From contig NZ_MDHN01000015.1 in assembly GCF_001757105.1 (NCBI RefSeq), forward strand, positions 237,183 to 301,182: 64,000 nt of DNA, written 5' to 3'. Source of the stretch: Alteromonas confluentis. Its GTDB lineage: Bacteria > Pseudomonadota > Gammaproteobacteria > Enterobacterales > Alteromonadaceae. Below the pieces are notes generated by a model that was not told where the DNA came from, did no database searches, and saw only the letters and a program-made list of their open reading frames with translations. A program made the position numbers and the translations under genes. Each line of letters begins with the position of its first letter. Positions within the stretch are counted from its first letter, which is position 1. Positions 26,171-36,176 of the stretch are shown in pieces.

Positions 26171-28837
26171 ATGACTGAAATGATGCACCAAGATGTGGAT
26201 CCACAAGAAACACAAGAATGGCTGGAGTCGTTAGAGTCAGTATTAGAAGAAGAAGGCGTTGAAAGAGCGCACTTTTTATTAGAATCACTGATTGAGAAAG
26301 CACGCAGAAATGGTGCCCACTTGCCGTACGACGCAACCACGGCTTACATCAACACGATTCCACCGGGGCAAGAACCTACCATGCCTGGTGACCAGACTAT
26401 TGAAGGCAAAATCCGTAACGCCCTGCGTTGGAATGCCCTGATGATGGTTCTGCGTGGTTCTAAGAAAGACTTAGAGCTGGGCGGTCACATTTCAAGCTTC
26501 GCGTCTTCTGCCATGCTGTATGATGTGGGCTTCAACCACTTCTACCGTGCACCAAATGAAAAAGACGGCGGTGACTTCGTATTCTATCAGGGCCACGTGG
26601 CACCTGGTATCTACAGCCGTGCATACATTGAAGGTCGTCTGACCGAAGAACAACTGGACGGTTTCCGTCAGGAAGTAGACGGCAAAGGTCTGTCTTCTTA
26701 CCCGCACCCTAAATTAATGCCTGATTTCTGGCAGTTCCCGACGGTTTCTATGGGCTTAGGTCCAATGCAGGCGATTTATCTTGCTCGCTTCCTGAAGTAT
26801 CTGACTGATCGCGGAATCAAAGACTGTTCAGAGCAGCGCGTATGGTGCTACATGGGTGACGGTGAGTGTGATGAGCCAGAAAGCTTAGGTGCTATCGGTC
26901 TTGCTGCTCGCGAAGGCCTGGACAACCTGACTTTCGTTATCAACTGTAACCTGCAGCGTCTTGACGGCCCTGTACGTGGTAACGCAAAAATTATTCAGGA
27001 ACTGGAAGGTACTTTCCGTGGCGCAGGCTGGGAAGTGATCAAAGTTATCTGGGGTCGCTACTGGGATCCGCTGTTGGCTCGTGACACGTCAGGCAAACTG
27101 CTTGATCTGATGAACGAGACCATCGACGGTGAATACCAGAACTGTAAAGCCAAAGGCGGCGCGTATACTCGTGAGAAGTTCTTCGGTAAATACCCTGAGC
27201 TGAAAGAAATGGTTTCTAACATGTCAGATGAAGACATCTGGCGTCTGAACCGTGGTGGTCACGATCCAGTTAAAGTTTACGCGGCATACGATCGTGCAAC
27301 TAAGACTAAAGGTCGTCCACAGGTAATCCTGGCCAAGACGGTTAAAGGTTACGGTATGGGTGCATCTGGTGAAGGTAAGAACATTGCCCACCAGGTTAAG
27401 AAAATGGACAAAGAAGCGGTTAAGCAGTATCGCGATCGTTTCAACATCCCTGTATCTGACGAAGCATTAGCTGATCTGCCGTACTACAAGTTCGAAGAAG
27501 ACAGCGAAGAGATGAAGTATCTGCGCGCCCGTCGTGAAGCCCTGCATGGTTACATGCCGGTGCGTCGTGCGAAAGCGTCTGAAGATTTACCAGCGCCAGC
27601 AATGAAAGCGTTCGACGCGATCACTAAAGGTTCTGGCGACCGTGAAATCTCTACCACAATGGCGTTCGTACGTGTACTGACTGCACTGCTTAAAGACAAG
27701 CAAATCGGTAAGCGCATCGTACCTATCATTCCAGATGAAGCCCGTACTTTCGGTATGGAAGGTCTGTTCCGTCAGGTAGGTATTTATTCTTCACAAGGTC
27801 AGAAATACGAGCCACAAGATTCTGATCAAGTTGCTTACTACCGTGAAGACAAGAAAGGTCAGGTACTGCAGGAAGGTATCAACGAACTGGGTGCAATGGC
27901 ATCGTGGTTAGCAGCGGGTACTTCTTACAGCACTAACGACCTGCCAATGGTTCCATTCTACATCTACTACTCAATGTTTGGTTTCCAACGTGTTGGCGAC
28001 CTGGCTTGGGCAGCCGGCGATTCACGTACCCGTGGTTTCCTGGTGGGTGGTACTGCTGGTCGTACAACGCTGAACGGCGAAGGTCTGCAGCACCAAGATG
28101 GTCACTCTCATACTCAGGCGGCATTGATCCCGAACTGTGTGAGCTACGACCCAACTTACGGTTACGAAGTTGCTGTTATCGTTCAAGACGGTCTGCGTCG
28201 CATGCTGGAAGATCAGGAAGACGTGTTCTACTACCTGACAGTAATGAACGAAAACTACAAGCAGCCTGAAATGCCTAAGGGCGTTGAAGAAGGTATCGTT
28301 AAAGGTATCTACAAGCTGGATACTGTGGGCAGCAGCGATAAGAAAGTGAAATTGCTGAGCTCGGGTACCATCCTTGAGCAAGTGCGCGAAGCGGCTGCGA
28401 AACTGGCGTCTGACTACGGCGTAGAAGCAGAAGTTTACAGCGTAACGTCATTCAACGAACTGGCACGCGATGGTCAAAACTGTGACCGTCACAACATGCT
28501 GCACCCTGAAGCGACAGCGAAAGTACCTTACATCACTGAAGTACTCAGCGAAGGTAACGACGGCCCGACTATCACTGCAACTGACTACATCAAGAACTAC
28601 GGCGAGCAAGTACGTGACTTCGTACCAGGCGCTTACCGTGTACTGGGTACTGATGGTTTCGGTCGTTCCGACAGCCGTGCGAATCTGCGTCGTCACTTCG
28701 AAGTAGACGCTGCATACGTGACTTACGCTGCATTGTATGAACTGTACAAGGCGGGTTCTGTTGATGCCAAGACACTGTCAAAAGCGATGACAGATCTGGG
28801 TATTGATGCCGAGAAAGTTAACCCACTTTACGCATAA
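26171..28837 (+). CDS. aceE: AceE, pyruvate dehydrogenase E1 (homodimeric)
   Basis: 888 residues, the full length of the homodimeric E1 that decarboxylates pyruvate and acetylates the E2 lipoyl group. The thiamine diphosphate motif is MGDGECDEPES...VINCNLQ. Other landmarks are KTVKGYGMG and EGLQHQDGHSH. It is preceded by AGGATGG and followed 20 bp later by aceF. The 165-bp gap after pdhR holds no second PdhR box that I can see; it contains a short dyad (AAGGCCTGGCCTT) overlapping the end of pdhR. Confidence 0.98.
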   Translation: MTEMMHQDVDPQETQEWLESLESVLEEEGVERAHFLLESLIEKARRNGAHLPYDATTAYINTIPPGQEPTMPGDQTIEGKIRNALRWNALMMVLRGSKKDLELGGHISSFASSAMLYDVGFNHFYRAPNEKDGGDFVFYQGHVAPGIYSRAYIEGRLTEEQLDGFRQEVDGKGLSSYPHPKLMPDFWQFPTVSMGLGPMQAIYLARFLKYLTDRGIKDCSEQRVWCYMGDGECDEPESLGAIGLAAREGLDNLTFVINCNLQRLDGPVRGNAKIIQELEGTFRGAGWEVIKVIWGRYWDPLLARDTSGKLLDLMNETIDGEYQNCKAKGGAYTREKFFGKYPELKEMVSNMSDEDIWRLNRGGHDPVKVYAAYDRATKTKGRPQVILAKTVKGYGMGASGEGKNIAHQVKKMDKEAVKQYRDRFNIPVSDEALADLPYYKFEEDSEEMKYLRARREALHGYMPVRRAKASEDLPAPAMKAFDAITKGSGDREISTTMAFVRVLTALLKDKQIGKRIVPIIPDEARTFGMEGLFRQVGIYSSQGQKYEPQDSDQVAYYREDKKGQVLQEGINELGAMASWLAAGTSYSTNDLPMVPFYIYYSMFGFQRVGDLAWAAGDSRTRGFLVGGTAGRTTLNGEGLQHQDGHSHTQAALIPNCVSYDPTYGYEVAVIVQDGLRRMLEDQEDVFYYLTVMNENYKQPEMPKGVEEGIVKGIYKLDTVGSSDKKVKLLSSGTILEQVREAAAKLASDYGVEAEVYSVTSFNELARDGQNCDRHNMLHPEATAKVPYITEVLSEGNDGPTITATDYIKNYGEQVRDFVPGAYRVLGTDGFGRSDSRANLRRHFEVDAAYVTYAALYELYKAGSVDAKTLSKAMTDLGIDAEKVNPLYA

Positions 28838-28857
28838 GCTAAGGGAGACTAACGAAC

Positions 28858-30855
28858 ATGGCAGATATTAAAGACGTACTGGTACCGGATCTGGGTGAAG
28901 ATTCGGTAGAAGTAATCGAAATTTGCGTAGCAGTGGGTGATTCCGTAGAAGCGGAAGATGCACTGGTTACCGTAGAAAGCGACAAAGCCAGCATGGATAT
29001 TCCAGCACCGTTTGCCGGTAAGGTATCTGAGCTGAGTGTTAAAGTTGGCGATAAGATCTCTGAAGGCGATTTGCTGGCGAAACTGGAAGCGGCGGGTGCT
29101 TCTGACAGTGCGCCAGCAGCTGAAGAAAAGCCTGCTGAAGCACCAAAAGCGGAAGCGCCAAAAGAAGAAGCTCCACAACCTGCCGCTGCACCTGCAGCGT
29201 CGGGTGGTACTTCGGTAATCGAAGTTACTGTACCGGATATCGGTGACGCTGCAGACGTAGACGTTATCGAAATTCTGGTTGCTGAAGGCGATACCGTAGA
29301 AGCCGAAGACGGCTTGATCACGCTTGAAACTGACAAAGCAACCATGGACGTACCTTCGCCGCAGGCAGGTAAAGTGGTTAGCCTGAAAGTAAAAGAGGGC
29401 GACAAGGTTTCTGAAGGTTCACTGGTTCTGACGCTGGAAGTTGGCGGTGGTGAAGCTGCTGCGCCGGCACAGGAATCAGCGCCTGCTGCAGCTGCACCAA
29501 CAGCAGAATCTGCGCCGGCTGCTGAAGAAGCGCCAGCAGAAGAAGCCGCAGAGGAAGAAATTGAAGTTCAGGTGCCTGATATCGGTGGCGATACTGATGT
29601 AGACGTTATCGAAATTCTGGTTGCTGAAGGCGATACCGTAGAAGCGGAAGATGGCCTGATCACCCTGGAAACTGACAAAGCGACCATGGATGTGCCTGCA
29701 CCTAAAGCGGGTACGGTTACCAAACTGCTTATCAAGCAAGGTGACAAAGCATCTCAAGGTACACCGGTTATCATGCTGAAAGTGAAAGGTGCGGCGAAAC
29801 CCGCTGCGCCTAAAGCAGAAAGCAAGCCTGCTGCAGCAGCACCGGCTCCGGCCGCGCAAGCGCCTCAGCAGAAAGCGCCGCCGGTTCCACATCACCCGTC
29901 TGCAGGCAACAAGCCTAAGACAGGTAAAGTACATGCGTCTCCGTCTGTACGTCGTCTGGCCCGTGAATTTGGTGTTGACCTCACACAGGTTGACGCGACC
30001 GGCCGTAAAGGGCGTATTCTGAAAGAAGACATCCAGTCATACGTGAAGCATGAACTGGCGCGTCCTAAAGCTACTGCGGGTGCGGTAGCTTCTGGTAATA
30101 ATGGCGGTGGCCTGCAGGTTATCCCGCAGCCTAAAGTTGATTTCTCCAAGTTTGGTGAAATTGAAGAGAAGCCGTTAACGCGTATTCAGAAAATTTCCGG
30201 TCCTAATCTGCACCGCAACTGGGTAACCATTCCACACGTTACACAGTTTGAAGAAGCCGATATTACTGATTTGGAAGATTTCCGTAAGCAGCAGAACGTG
30301 ATTGCTGATAAGCGTAAGCTGGGCGTTAAAATCACACCTCTGGTATTTATGATGAAGGCCGTTGCCGATGCGCTGAAAGCGTACCCGGTATTCAATACTT
30401 CACTTTCTGCCGACGGTGAGTCTTTAATTCAGAAAAAGTACTACCATATCGGTATAGCGGTAGATACTCCGGGAGGCCTGGTAGTACCGGTAGTCCGTGA
30501 TGTTGATAAGAAAGGCATCATGGAGATTTCCAAAGAGTTAATGGAAATCAGCGTGAAGGCGCGTGATGGCAAACTGAAAGCTGCAGATATGCAAGGTAGC
30601 TGTTTCACCATCTCTAGCCTTGGCGGTATCGGTGGTACGGCATTTACGCCAATCGTGAATGCGCCTGACGTTGCTATCCTGGGTGTGTCGAAGAGCGACA
30701 TTAAACCTAAGTGGAATGGTAAAGAGTTTGAACCGCGTTTGATGGTGCCGTTATCACTGTCATACGACCATCGTGTTATTGACGGCGCGGTGGCAGCACG
30801 CTTTGCTGTACACTTAAAAGCAGTTCTGGAAGATATGCGCCAGATGCTGCTGTAG
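28858..30855 (+). CDS. aceF: AceF, dihydrolipoamide acetyltransferase (E2) with three lipoyl domains
   Basis: 665 residues. Three lipoyl domains carry Lys43 ([10 protein letters not shown]), Lys160 and Lys274 (both [10 protein letters not shown]), joined by Ala/Pro/Glu-rich swinging linkers. A peripheral-subunit-binding domain ([24 protein letters not shown], about 358-395) is followed by the catalytic acyltransferase core with SYDHRVIDG (His638). It forms the core of the complex that binds E1 and E3. Lipoyl domains 2 and 3 are very similar to each other, also at DNA level, indicating recent duplication or conversion. Confidence 0.98.
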   Translation: MADIKDVLVPDLGEDSVEVIEICVAVGDSVEAEDALVTVESDKASMDIPAPFAGKVSELSVKVGDKISEGDLLAKLEAAGASDSAPAAEEKPAEAPKAEAPKEEAPQPAAAPAASGGTSVIEVTVPDIGDAADVDVIEILVAEGDTVEAEDGLITLETDKATMDVPSPQAGKVVSLKVKEGDKVSEGSLVLTLEVGGGEAAAPAQESAPAAAAPTAESAPAAEEAPAEEAAEEEIEVQVPDIGGDTDVDVIEILVAEGDTVEAEDGLITLETDKATMDVPAPKAGTVTKLLIKQGDKASQGTPVIMLKVKGAAKPAAPKAESKPAAAAPAPAAQAPQQKAPPVPHHPSAGNKPKTGKVHASPSVRRLAREFGVDLTQVDATGRKGRILKEDIQSYVKHELARPKATAGAVASGNNGGGLQVIPQPKVDFSKFGEIEEKPLTRIQKISGPNLHRNWVTIPHVTQFEEADITDLEDFRKQQNVIADKRKLGVKITPLVFMMKAVADALKAYPVFNTSLSADGESLIQKKYYHIGIAVDTPGGLVVPVVRDVDKKGIMEISKELMEISVKARDGKLKAADMQGSCFTISSLGGIGGTAFTPIVNAPDVAILGVSKSDIKPKWNGKEFEPRLMVPLSLSYDHRVIDGAVAARFAVHLKAVLEDMRQMLL

Positions 30856-30863
30856 AAAAAAGT

Positions 30864-30892
30864 GAAGGGGAGGGAATAAATACCTCCCCTTC
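30864..30892 (+). terminator. Hairpin between aceF and lpd
   Basis: GAAGGGGAGG pairs perfectly with CCTCCCCTTC around a 9-nt AT loop, followed by GTGATTTTTA. A second small hairpin, AAAGCCG-TAT-CGGCTTT, lies at 30910-30926. They probably terminate part of the aceEF transcripts before lpd, which also serves other complexes. Confidence 0.65.
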
Positions 30893-30998
30893 GTGATTTT
30901 TATGATCATAAAGCCGTATCGGCTTTACAGGCATTAACAGCCCTAGTTACAATCCGTAACACATAGTTATCAAATATTTGGACAGATTTGAGGTCACA

Positions 30999-32417
30999 AT
31001 GAGCGAAATAAAAACGCAGTTAGTAGTATTGGGCGCAGGACCTGGTGGTTATTCCGCCGCTTTCCGCGCTGCTGATTTAGGTATTGAAACCGTTATCGTA
31101 GACGCCCGTGAAACGTTGGGTGGGGTATGTTTGAACGTAGGCTGTATCCCTTCAAAAGCCCTGCTGCATGTTGCTAAAGTGATCAAGGAAGCTAAACACC
31201 TGTCATCTCACGGTGTAACGTTTGGCGAGCCTGAAATCGATCTGGACAAAATCCGCGCTTATAAAGACGGCGTTGTTGGTCAGCTGACAAAAGGTCTGGC
31301 TGGCATGTCTAAAATGCGTAAAGTTAATCACGTTCAGGGTTACGGTAAATTCACCGGCGCAAACACCCTGGAAGTAGAAGGTAAAGATGGCAAGACCACC
31401 ATTACTTTCGAAAAAGCGATCATCGCTGCAGGTTCAGAGCCAGTATCTCTGCCTTTCATCCCTGAAGATGACCGCGTAATCGACTCTACCGGCGCACTGG
31501 AAATGAAAGATGTTCCAGAAAAAATGCTGGTTCTGGGCGGTGGTATCATCGGTCTGGAAATGGGTACAGTTTACGAAGCACTGGGTGCGAAAATCGATGT
31601 GGTTGAGTTCCTTGACCAACTGATCCCTGCTGCTGACAAAGACATCATGAAAGTCTTCATGAAAGACTATAAAGACAAGTTCAACATCATGCTGGAAACC
31701 AAAGTGACCGCGGTTGAAGCAAAAGATGATGGCCTGTATGTCACTTTCGAAGGCAAGAATGCGCCTGCTGAAGCCGTACGTTACGACAAAGTACTGGTAG
31801 CTGTTGGTCGTCGCCCTAACGGTAAACTGGTAGGCGCAGACGTTGCTGGTGTAAATGTTGATGAGCGTGGCTTTATCAACGTAGACAAGCAAATGAAAAC
31901 CAACGTTGACCATATCTTCGCAATCGGTGACCTGGTTGGTCAGCCTATGCTGGCGCACAAAGCGGTTCACGAAGGTCATGTTGCTGCAGAAGTTATTGCT
32001 GGTAAGAAACACTACTTCGACCCACGTTGCATTCCTTCAGTCGCTTACACTGAGCCAGAAGTTGCCTGGGTTGGTCTGACTGAGAAAGAAGCGAAAGAGC
32101 AGGGCATCAACTACGAAACTGCCACATTCCCATGGGCTGCTTCTGGTCGTGCTATCGCGTCTGACGCAACTAACGGTATGACCAAAATGATCTTCGATAA
32201 AGACACTGCACGTGTTATCGGTGGCGCAATGGTTGGTACTAACGCCGGTGAAATGCTGGGCGAAATCGGTCTGGCTATCGAGATGGGCGCCGATGCAGAA
32301 GACGTAGGTCTGACTATCCATGCTCACCCAACACTGAACGAGTCAATCGGTCTGGCGTGTGAAATCTTCGAAGGCAGCATCACTGACCTGCCTAACCCGA
32401 AAGCGAAAAAGAAATAA
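30999..32417 (+). CDS. lpd: Lpd, dihydrolipoamide dehydrogenase (E3)
   Basis: A 472-residue flavoprotein that reoxidises lipoyl groups of pyruvate and 2-oxoglutarate dehydrogenases and of GcvH. The FAD motif is LGAGPGGYSAA, the redox disulfide Cys44/Cys49 in GGVCLNVGCIPSK, the NAD motif GGGIIGLEMG, and the C-terminal catalytic His-Glu in HAHPTLNE. Start at 30999 (MSEIKTQ) with GAGG six bases upstream; a TTG seven codons earlier is unlikely. Confidence 0.97.
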   Translation: MSEIKTQLVVLGAGPGGYSAAFRAADLGIETVIVDARETLGGVCLNVGCIPSKALLHVAKVIKEAKHLSSHGVTFGEPEIDLDKIRAYKDGVVGQLTKGLAGMSKMRKVNHVQGYGKFTGANTLEVEGKDGKTTITFEKAIIAAGSEPVSLPFIPEDDRVIDSTGALEMKDVPEKMLVLGGGIIGLEMGTVYEALGAKIDVVEFLDQLIPAADKDIMKVFMKDYKDKFNIMLETKVTAVEAKDDGLYVTFEGKNAPAEAVRYDKVLVAVGRRPNGKLVGADVAGVNVDERGFINVDKQMKTNVDHIFAIGDLVGQPMLAHKAVHEGHVAAEVIAGKKHYFDPRCIPSVAYTEPEVAWVGLTEKEAKEQGINYETATFPWAASGRAIASDATNGMTKMIFDKDTARVIGGAMVGTNAGEMLGEIGLAIEMGADAEDVGLTIHAHPTLNESIGLACEIFEGSITDLPNPKAKKK

Positions 32418-32440
32418 GCGCTTTTAACGGTTAAATAGAA

Positions 32441-32464
32441 ACGAGGCTTCGGCCTCGTTTTTTT
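32441..32464 (+). terminator. Terminator after lpd
   Basis: ACGAGGC-TTCG-GCCTCGT with a UUCG-type tetraloop followed by seven T: a classic rho-independent terminator closing the pdhR-aceEF-lpd operon. Confidence 0.95.
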
Positions 32465-32538
32465 ATGCCTGCGTAAAAGTCAGGGTTGTTTAATAAATAG
32501 ACGGCGTGTAATGTGAAGAAAAACGTCGGAGGGTAATA

Positions 32539-33036
32539 ATGGGGGCAAAAGCATGGAGGCTCATAAAACTTTACAATGACATTCTGGTCATTGCTGGCCT
32601 GTTACTCGCGTACCTACTTTACCTTCAGTATCAGTCCTGGCAGGCTCAGGCGCTTATCCACGAGCTGCGCAAAAGCGATTTCGTGTTTATCGACTATCAG
32701 GCTATCGACCCTGAGTCCGATAAGCGCTTCCGCTACATTCCCATGAAAGTGCTGAATACCGGTGAAGAGAATATCACTTTTAAAGTGGGCAATATTGCCT
32801 TTACTAAGCCTGTATCGCCACGCACGCACATGCAGTTCGACCGGCCGCTTTTACTGCGAAATTTCTACCGCGACGGCACACTGAGCATCGCATCAGAGAA
32901 AGTGGTTGATTGGTTTGAACAAGGCATTATTTACGATGTCAGACGTCCAAAGAGTATCTACATCGATGGCTGGATCGTTATCCATGAGCGAGAAAGGTAT
33001 TTTGATGATCCAAAGCAGCCCGAGGCATCGACATAA
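32539..33036 (+). CDS. Hypothetical single-pass membrane protein
   Basis: 165 residues; not recognised. One membrane anchor near the N-terminus (about residues 13-29, NDILVIAGLLLAYLLYLQY) and a soluble, charged domain behind it (probably periplasmic) predicted to be mainly beta (RYIPMKVLNTG, ITFKVGNIAF, SIYIDGWIVIHERERYF). A strong GGAGGG-type site precedes it. It stands between the lpd terminator and a SIMPL-domain gene in the same direction. Confidence 0.75.
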   Translation: MGAKAWRLIKLYNDILVIAGLLLAYLLYLQYQSWQAQALIHELRKSDFVFIDYQAIDPESDKRFRYIPMKVLNTGEENITFKVGNIAFTKPVSPRTHMQFDRPLLLRNFYRDGTLSIASEKVVDWFEQGIIYDVRRPKSIYIDGWIVIHERERYFDDPKQPEAST

Positions 33037-33116
33037 TTCGCCATAATTCCATCGTAGCAAAGCCTTTATTCGTTTGTATGATGATTGCAATTGATGGATG
33101 TATATAGGATTCAACG

Positions 33117-33827
33117 ATGAACAAAGCGTCAGCAAGTATTATCGGCGCCGGGCTCGTAATTGCTTTCGGGTTAATGGGCGCACAGATAGCCAGTGCAATA
33201 ATAGGTTTTAAAACCTGGGACAGGGTGATTACGGTAAAAGGGTTGTCAGAGCGGGAGTATCCCGCAGATCACGTGATTTGGCCCATACAGTTTAATGAAG
33301 CCAGTAATGACTTATCCGATATGTACGACACTCTGGAGATGCATTCAGCCATGGTGACCCGATTCCTAACAGAGCGGGGCATAAAACCAGAAGACATCAC
33401 TGTTAATCAGCCAGAAATCACCGATAAACTGGCGCAGCAATATGGTGGTGACAGTAAGGTGGAATTTCGCTACAGCGCCATCCAGACCGTGACCGTTTAT
33501 TCCGAAAACGTAGAGTTGGTGCGTTCAGTGATGCCGGATATTACCGACTTGCTGAAACAAGGCGTGGCGTTCGCTAATCAACAATGGGATGCCAAACCTG
33601 AATACGTATTCAGCCGTCTGAATGAAGTAAAACCGGATATGATTGAAGAAGCTACGCTAAATGCCCGGGAAGTGGCAGAGAAGTTTGCCCATGATTCAAA
33701 TAGTCAGCTGGGGAAAATTAAGCGGGCAAATCAGGGGCAGTTCAGTATTTCGCCAAGAGATGGTCATCAGCCGTATATCAAAAAAGTAAGAGTAGTATCT
33801 ACCATCGATTATACGCTGGTCGACTGA
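33117..33827 (+). CDS. SIMPL-domain (DUF541) membrane-anchored protein
   Basis: A 236-residue protein with an N-terminal membrane segment or uncleaved signal (about residues 7-30) followed by a SIMPL domain. Family marks are ITVKGLSEREYPADHVIW near the start of the domain, LTERGIKPEDITV, YSAIQTVTVYS and the C-terminal VRVVSTIDYTL. Related to E. coli YggE, linked with oxidative-stress lowering, but the biochemical role is unknown. Located 80 bp after the preceding hypothetical gene. Confidence 0.85.
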   Translation: MNKASASIIGAGLVIAFGLMGAQIASAIIGFKTWDRVITVKGLSEREYPADHVIWPIQFNEASNDLSDMYDTLEMHSAMVTRFLTERGIKPEDITVNQPEITDKLAQQYGGDSKVEFRYSAIQTVTVYSENVELVRSVMPDITDLLKQGVAFANQQWDAKPEYVFSRLNEVKPDMIEEATLNAREVAEKFAHDSNSQLGKIKRANQGQFSISPRDGHQPYIKKVRVVSTIDYTLVD

Positions 33828-33940
33828 ATCCTTATATACAGATAAAGACCGCATCTGATTGCGGTGCGGGCAGCTTAGCGTCTACACTGTTTCACAACGA
33901 ACTGGCAGAGAAGCGTGTTGATGAGTCAAATAGGTAAAAG

Positions 33941-34222
33941 ATGGCGGTAAAAGCACATCACCCTGATCAACTAGAAATCTTTGCGGTACCCAGTCCTTGC
34001 GTGGGTGTATGCCAGTCTGGGCCAAAGGGTTATTGTTTAGGTTGCTATCGCAGCCGGGATGAGCGCTTGTACTGGCTGAAAATAGACGATGCTGCCAAAC
34101 GCACTATCATTCGTGCTTGTCAGCGTCGCAAAGCGTTGGCCCTGCGTCAATCTAATGATGCAGGTAACGCAGGCGGTGTAGATACGCCAGAGCAACAGTC
34201 TTTGTTCCCCGAAGGCGACTAG
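33941..34222 (+). CDS. DUF1289 family protein
   Basis: A 93-residue cytosolic protein with the DUF1289 signature SPCVGVCQ...GYCLGCYRSRDE...W (Cys at about residues 20, 24, 33 and 36), a likely small metal- or Fe-S-binding site. The C-terminal tail is polar. Function unknown. Confidence 0.85.
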   Translation: MAVKAHHPDQLEIFAVPSPCVGVCQSGPKGYCLGCYRSRDERLYWLKIDDAAKRTIIRACQRRKALALRQSNDAGNAGGVDTPEQQSLFPEGD

Positions 34223-34297
34223 CACCCATGTACAGCGTCTGAATCGACGTTGAATCGCAAACGCATCAGAATAACAAATCAGGTAAGTGCATCGTTT

Positions 34298-35116
34298 ATG
34301 GAAAAGTATGTAAAGTTTGCTTCTCAGTCCTTCACATTCCCCACTGTCTGCGTAAAAATCAGAGAAGTCTTAGATGATGCGCGTTCTGACATGCATGACG
34401 TGGGGCAATTGATTGCAATTGATCCATCATTAACCGCTAAGATTCTCCGGTTAGCGAACAGTGCGCTTTTTCGTTTTCCGTCTCAAATCGATTCTATCAC
34501 CAAGGCTGTTAACGTTATTGGTGGTGAAGCCTTGTACAATCTGGTTATTGCTGAAACGGCCAATTCTGCTTTCAGTCATTTCAACAGTGAACACATTAAT
34601 CTGGCCAATCATTGGCAGGTATCGGTGTACAACGGCATGTTGGCAAAGTATCTGGCCAGACACACCGGATTGAGAGGGGATGAGCGGTTTTTTGCCCTGG
34701 GAATTTTGGCGCATTTTGGTGAGTTAGTGGTGGCAAAGAAAGATCCCGGGCGTTATCTGAAATACTGCGCAGATGACAGTTCGCTGTTGCCATGGGAGAA
34801 GCAGCAAACCCATTTTGGATTTACCTTTGCGGCATGCTCAGGTGAGATTATGGAACGTTGGCAGCTGCCTTTGCCGCTTTATTACCCGGTAAAAAATGTT
34901 CACATAAGTAATAAACAAGCTGAAGATGTGGATATTGGTTTGTTGGCCGCTTCAATGCGGGTTACAATTCGTCAAAATCTGCACGCAGATTACGGTGAGA
35001 TTGAACTTGTCACACCTGAGATAGCTAATAAATTAGTGGTTCAGGGAGAGACCCTGGGTAATGCAATCGCATTCGCGGATCAAGAAACCTTCAAGGTATC
35101 TGCATTAATCCTGTAA
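34298..35116 (+). CDS. HDOD-domain signalling protein
   Basis: About 272 residues forming a single HDOD domain (an HD-related output domain without the metal ligands). Recognisable stretches are FPTVCVKIREVLDD, DPSLTAKILRLANSALFRFPSQI, TKAVNVIGGEALYNLVIA and FFALGILAHFGELVV. HDOD proteins act in regulatory cascades with response regulators or c-di-GMP proteins. The start is uncertain: ATG 34298 was chosen, but a TTG at 34250 in the same frame adds 16 basic residues. Confidence 0.85.
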   Translation: MEKYVKFASQSFTFPTVCVKIREVLDDARSDMHDVGQLIAIDPSLTAKILRLANSALFRFPSQIDSITKAVNVIGGEALYNLVIAETANSAFSHFNSEHINLANHWQVSVYNGMLAKYLARHTGLRGDERFFALGILAHFGELVVAKKDPGRYLKYCADDSSLLPWEKQQTHFGFTFAACSGEIMERWQLPLPLYYPVKNVHISNKQAEDVDIGLLAASMRVTIRQNLHADYGEIELVTPEIANKLVVQGETLGNAIAFADQETFKVSALIL

Positions 35117-35176
35117 GAATATGATCAATCGCCAGGGACGGTTCTTAACAAGTGCGCTAAATAAAAAAAATATAAC

Positions 35177-35998
35177 ATGTTAAATCCGTTTATAACCCGG
35201 TTTCTTCTGGCGGCTGCCTGCTTTTCGGGCTGCCTGTGTACGGCTCAGGCTGCCGATAGAAACCTGATCCAAACGTTGTATCACACCGATTTCGGCGAAA
35301 TCGGTGATGGTGGACAGCCGCGTTTTACCCTCGGTGGTGAACTAGGTTTGCTGGCCGCAACCGGTAATACCAACGCGAATTCATTGAAAGCCGCTTTGCG
35401 CTCTGAACATGAAACCGCGCGTTGGAACAACAATTACGCCGCAGAATTACTTTATAAGCAAAGTAAAACTGAAAATGATGACGGCGAAGAAACCAGCGAA
35501 GTCACCGCTCAGCGTTTTTTTGGCGCTGCGCAATTTGATTATAAACTTATGACGCCGGGACAACGTACTTTCATGTACGCTGATTATGAGAATGACCGTT
35601 TTAACGGTTACGATTATCGGGCGTCACTGGCAGCTGGTTGGTCGCAACGTATGTGGAACGAAGACGAAAGCTCTTTTGTTTACAGCGTGGGTCCGGGCTA
35701 TGCCTTCGTTTCTGTTGAAGATGGCACTGAATCTAATGTGAATAACGGGTTTATCGCCCGGGCTTCATGCGAGTATCAATATATGTGGAATACCGGTGCC
35801 CAGTTACGACAGTTCCTGAGTGCTGAGGTGGGAGCGGAGAACATCAAAACCCGTTCAACTACCGCGTTGTCTGCAAACTTGTTTGATTCTCTGGCAATGA
35901 AGTTTTCTTTCAACTTGGCCTATGAAACGTCTCCTTTGGAAGATGTGGAAGGGCTAAACACAGAAACTTCGGTATCAATCGTTTACCGATTTTTTTAA
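35177..35998 (+). CDS. DUF481 (YdiY-like) outer-membrane protein, copy 1
   Basis: 273 residues with a signal peptide ending near CTAQAAD. A predicted beta-barrel of the DUF481 family: FTLGGELGLLAATGNTNANSLKA, amphipathic alternating strands, YSVGPGYAFV, and a C-terminal Phe (IVYRFF) as recognised by the BAM complex. It is paralogous to the next gene. The family includes salt-induced YdiY; function not established. Confidence 0.88.
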   Translation: MLNPFITRFLLAAACFSGCLCTAQAADRNLIQTLYHTDFGEIGDGGQPRFTLGGELGLLAATGNTNANSLKAALRSEHETARWNNNYAAELLYKQSKTENDDGEETSEVTAQRFFGAAQFDYKLMTPGQRTFMYADYENDRFNGYDYRASLAAGWSQRMWNEDESSFVYSVGPGYAFVSVEDGTESNVNNGFIARASCEYQYMWNTGAQLRQFLSAEVGAENIKTRSTTALSANLFDSLAMKFSFNLAYETSPLEDVEGLNTETSVSIVYRFF

Positions 35999-36176
35999 AA
36001 AATAATAAAAGACGTCGCTGAACGACAGCGCGCTATTAGCAGTGCCATCGGAACGGCACTTCGCTTTGGGACGGGGAACAATCACTATCACGGATGATTT
36101 ACGCTAAGTCGGATTTAAAAGGTTGATAGAGAAGTACAACAAACCGGCGTGATGGAAACCTATATTAGGAATACAA

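Noticed and set aside
29400..29800. Near-identical DNA in aceF lipoyl domains 2 and 3 as a mobile or assembly repeat
   Set aside because: It is the in-frame repeat of a multi-lipoyl E2, a normal feature of this family.
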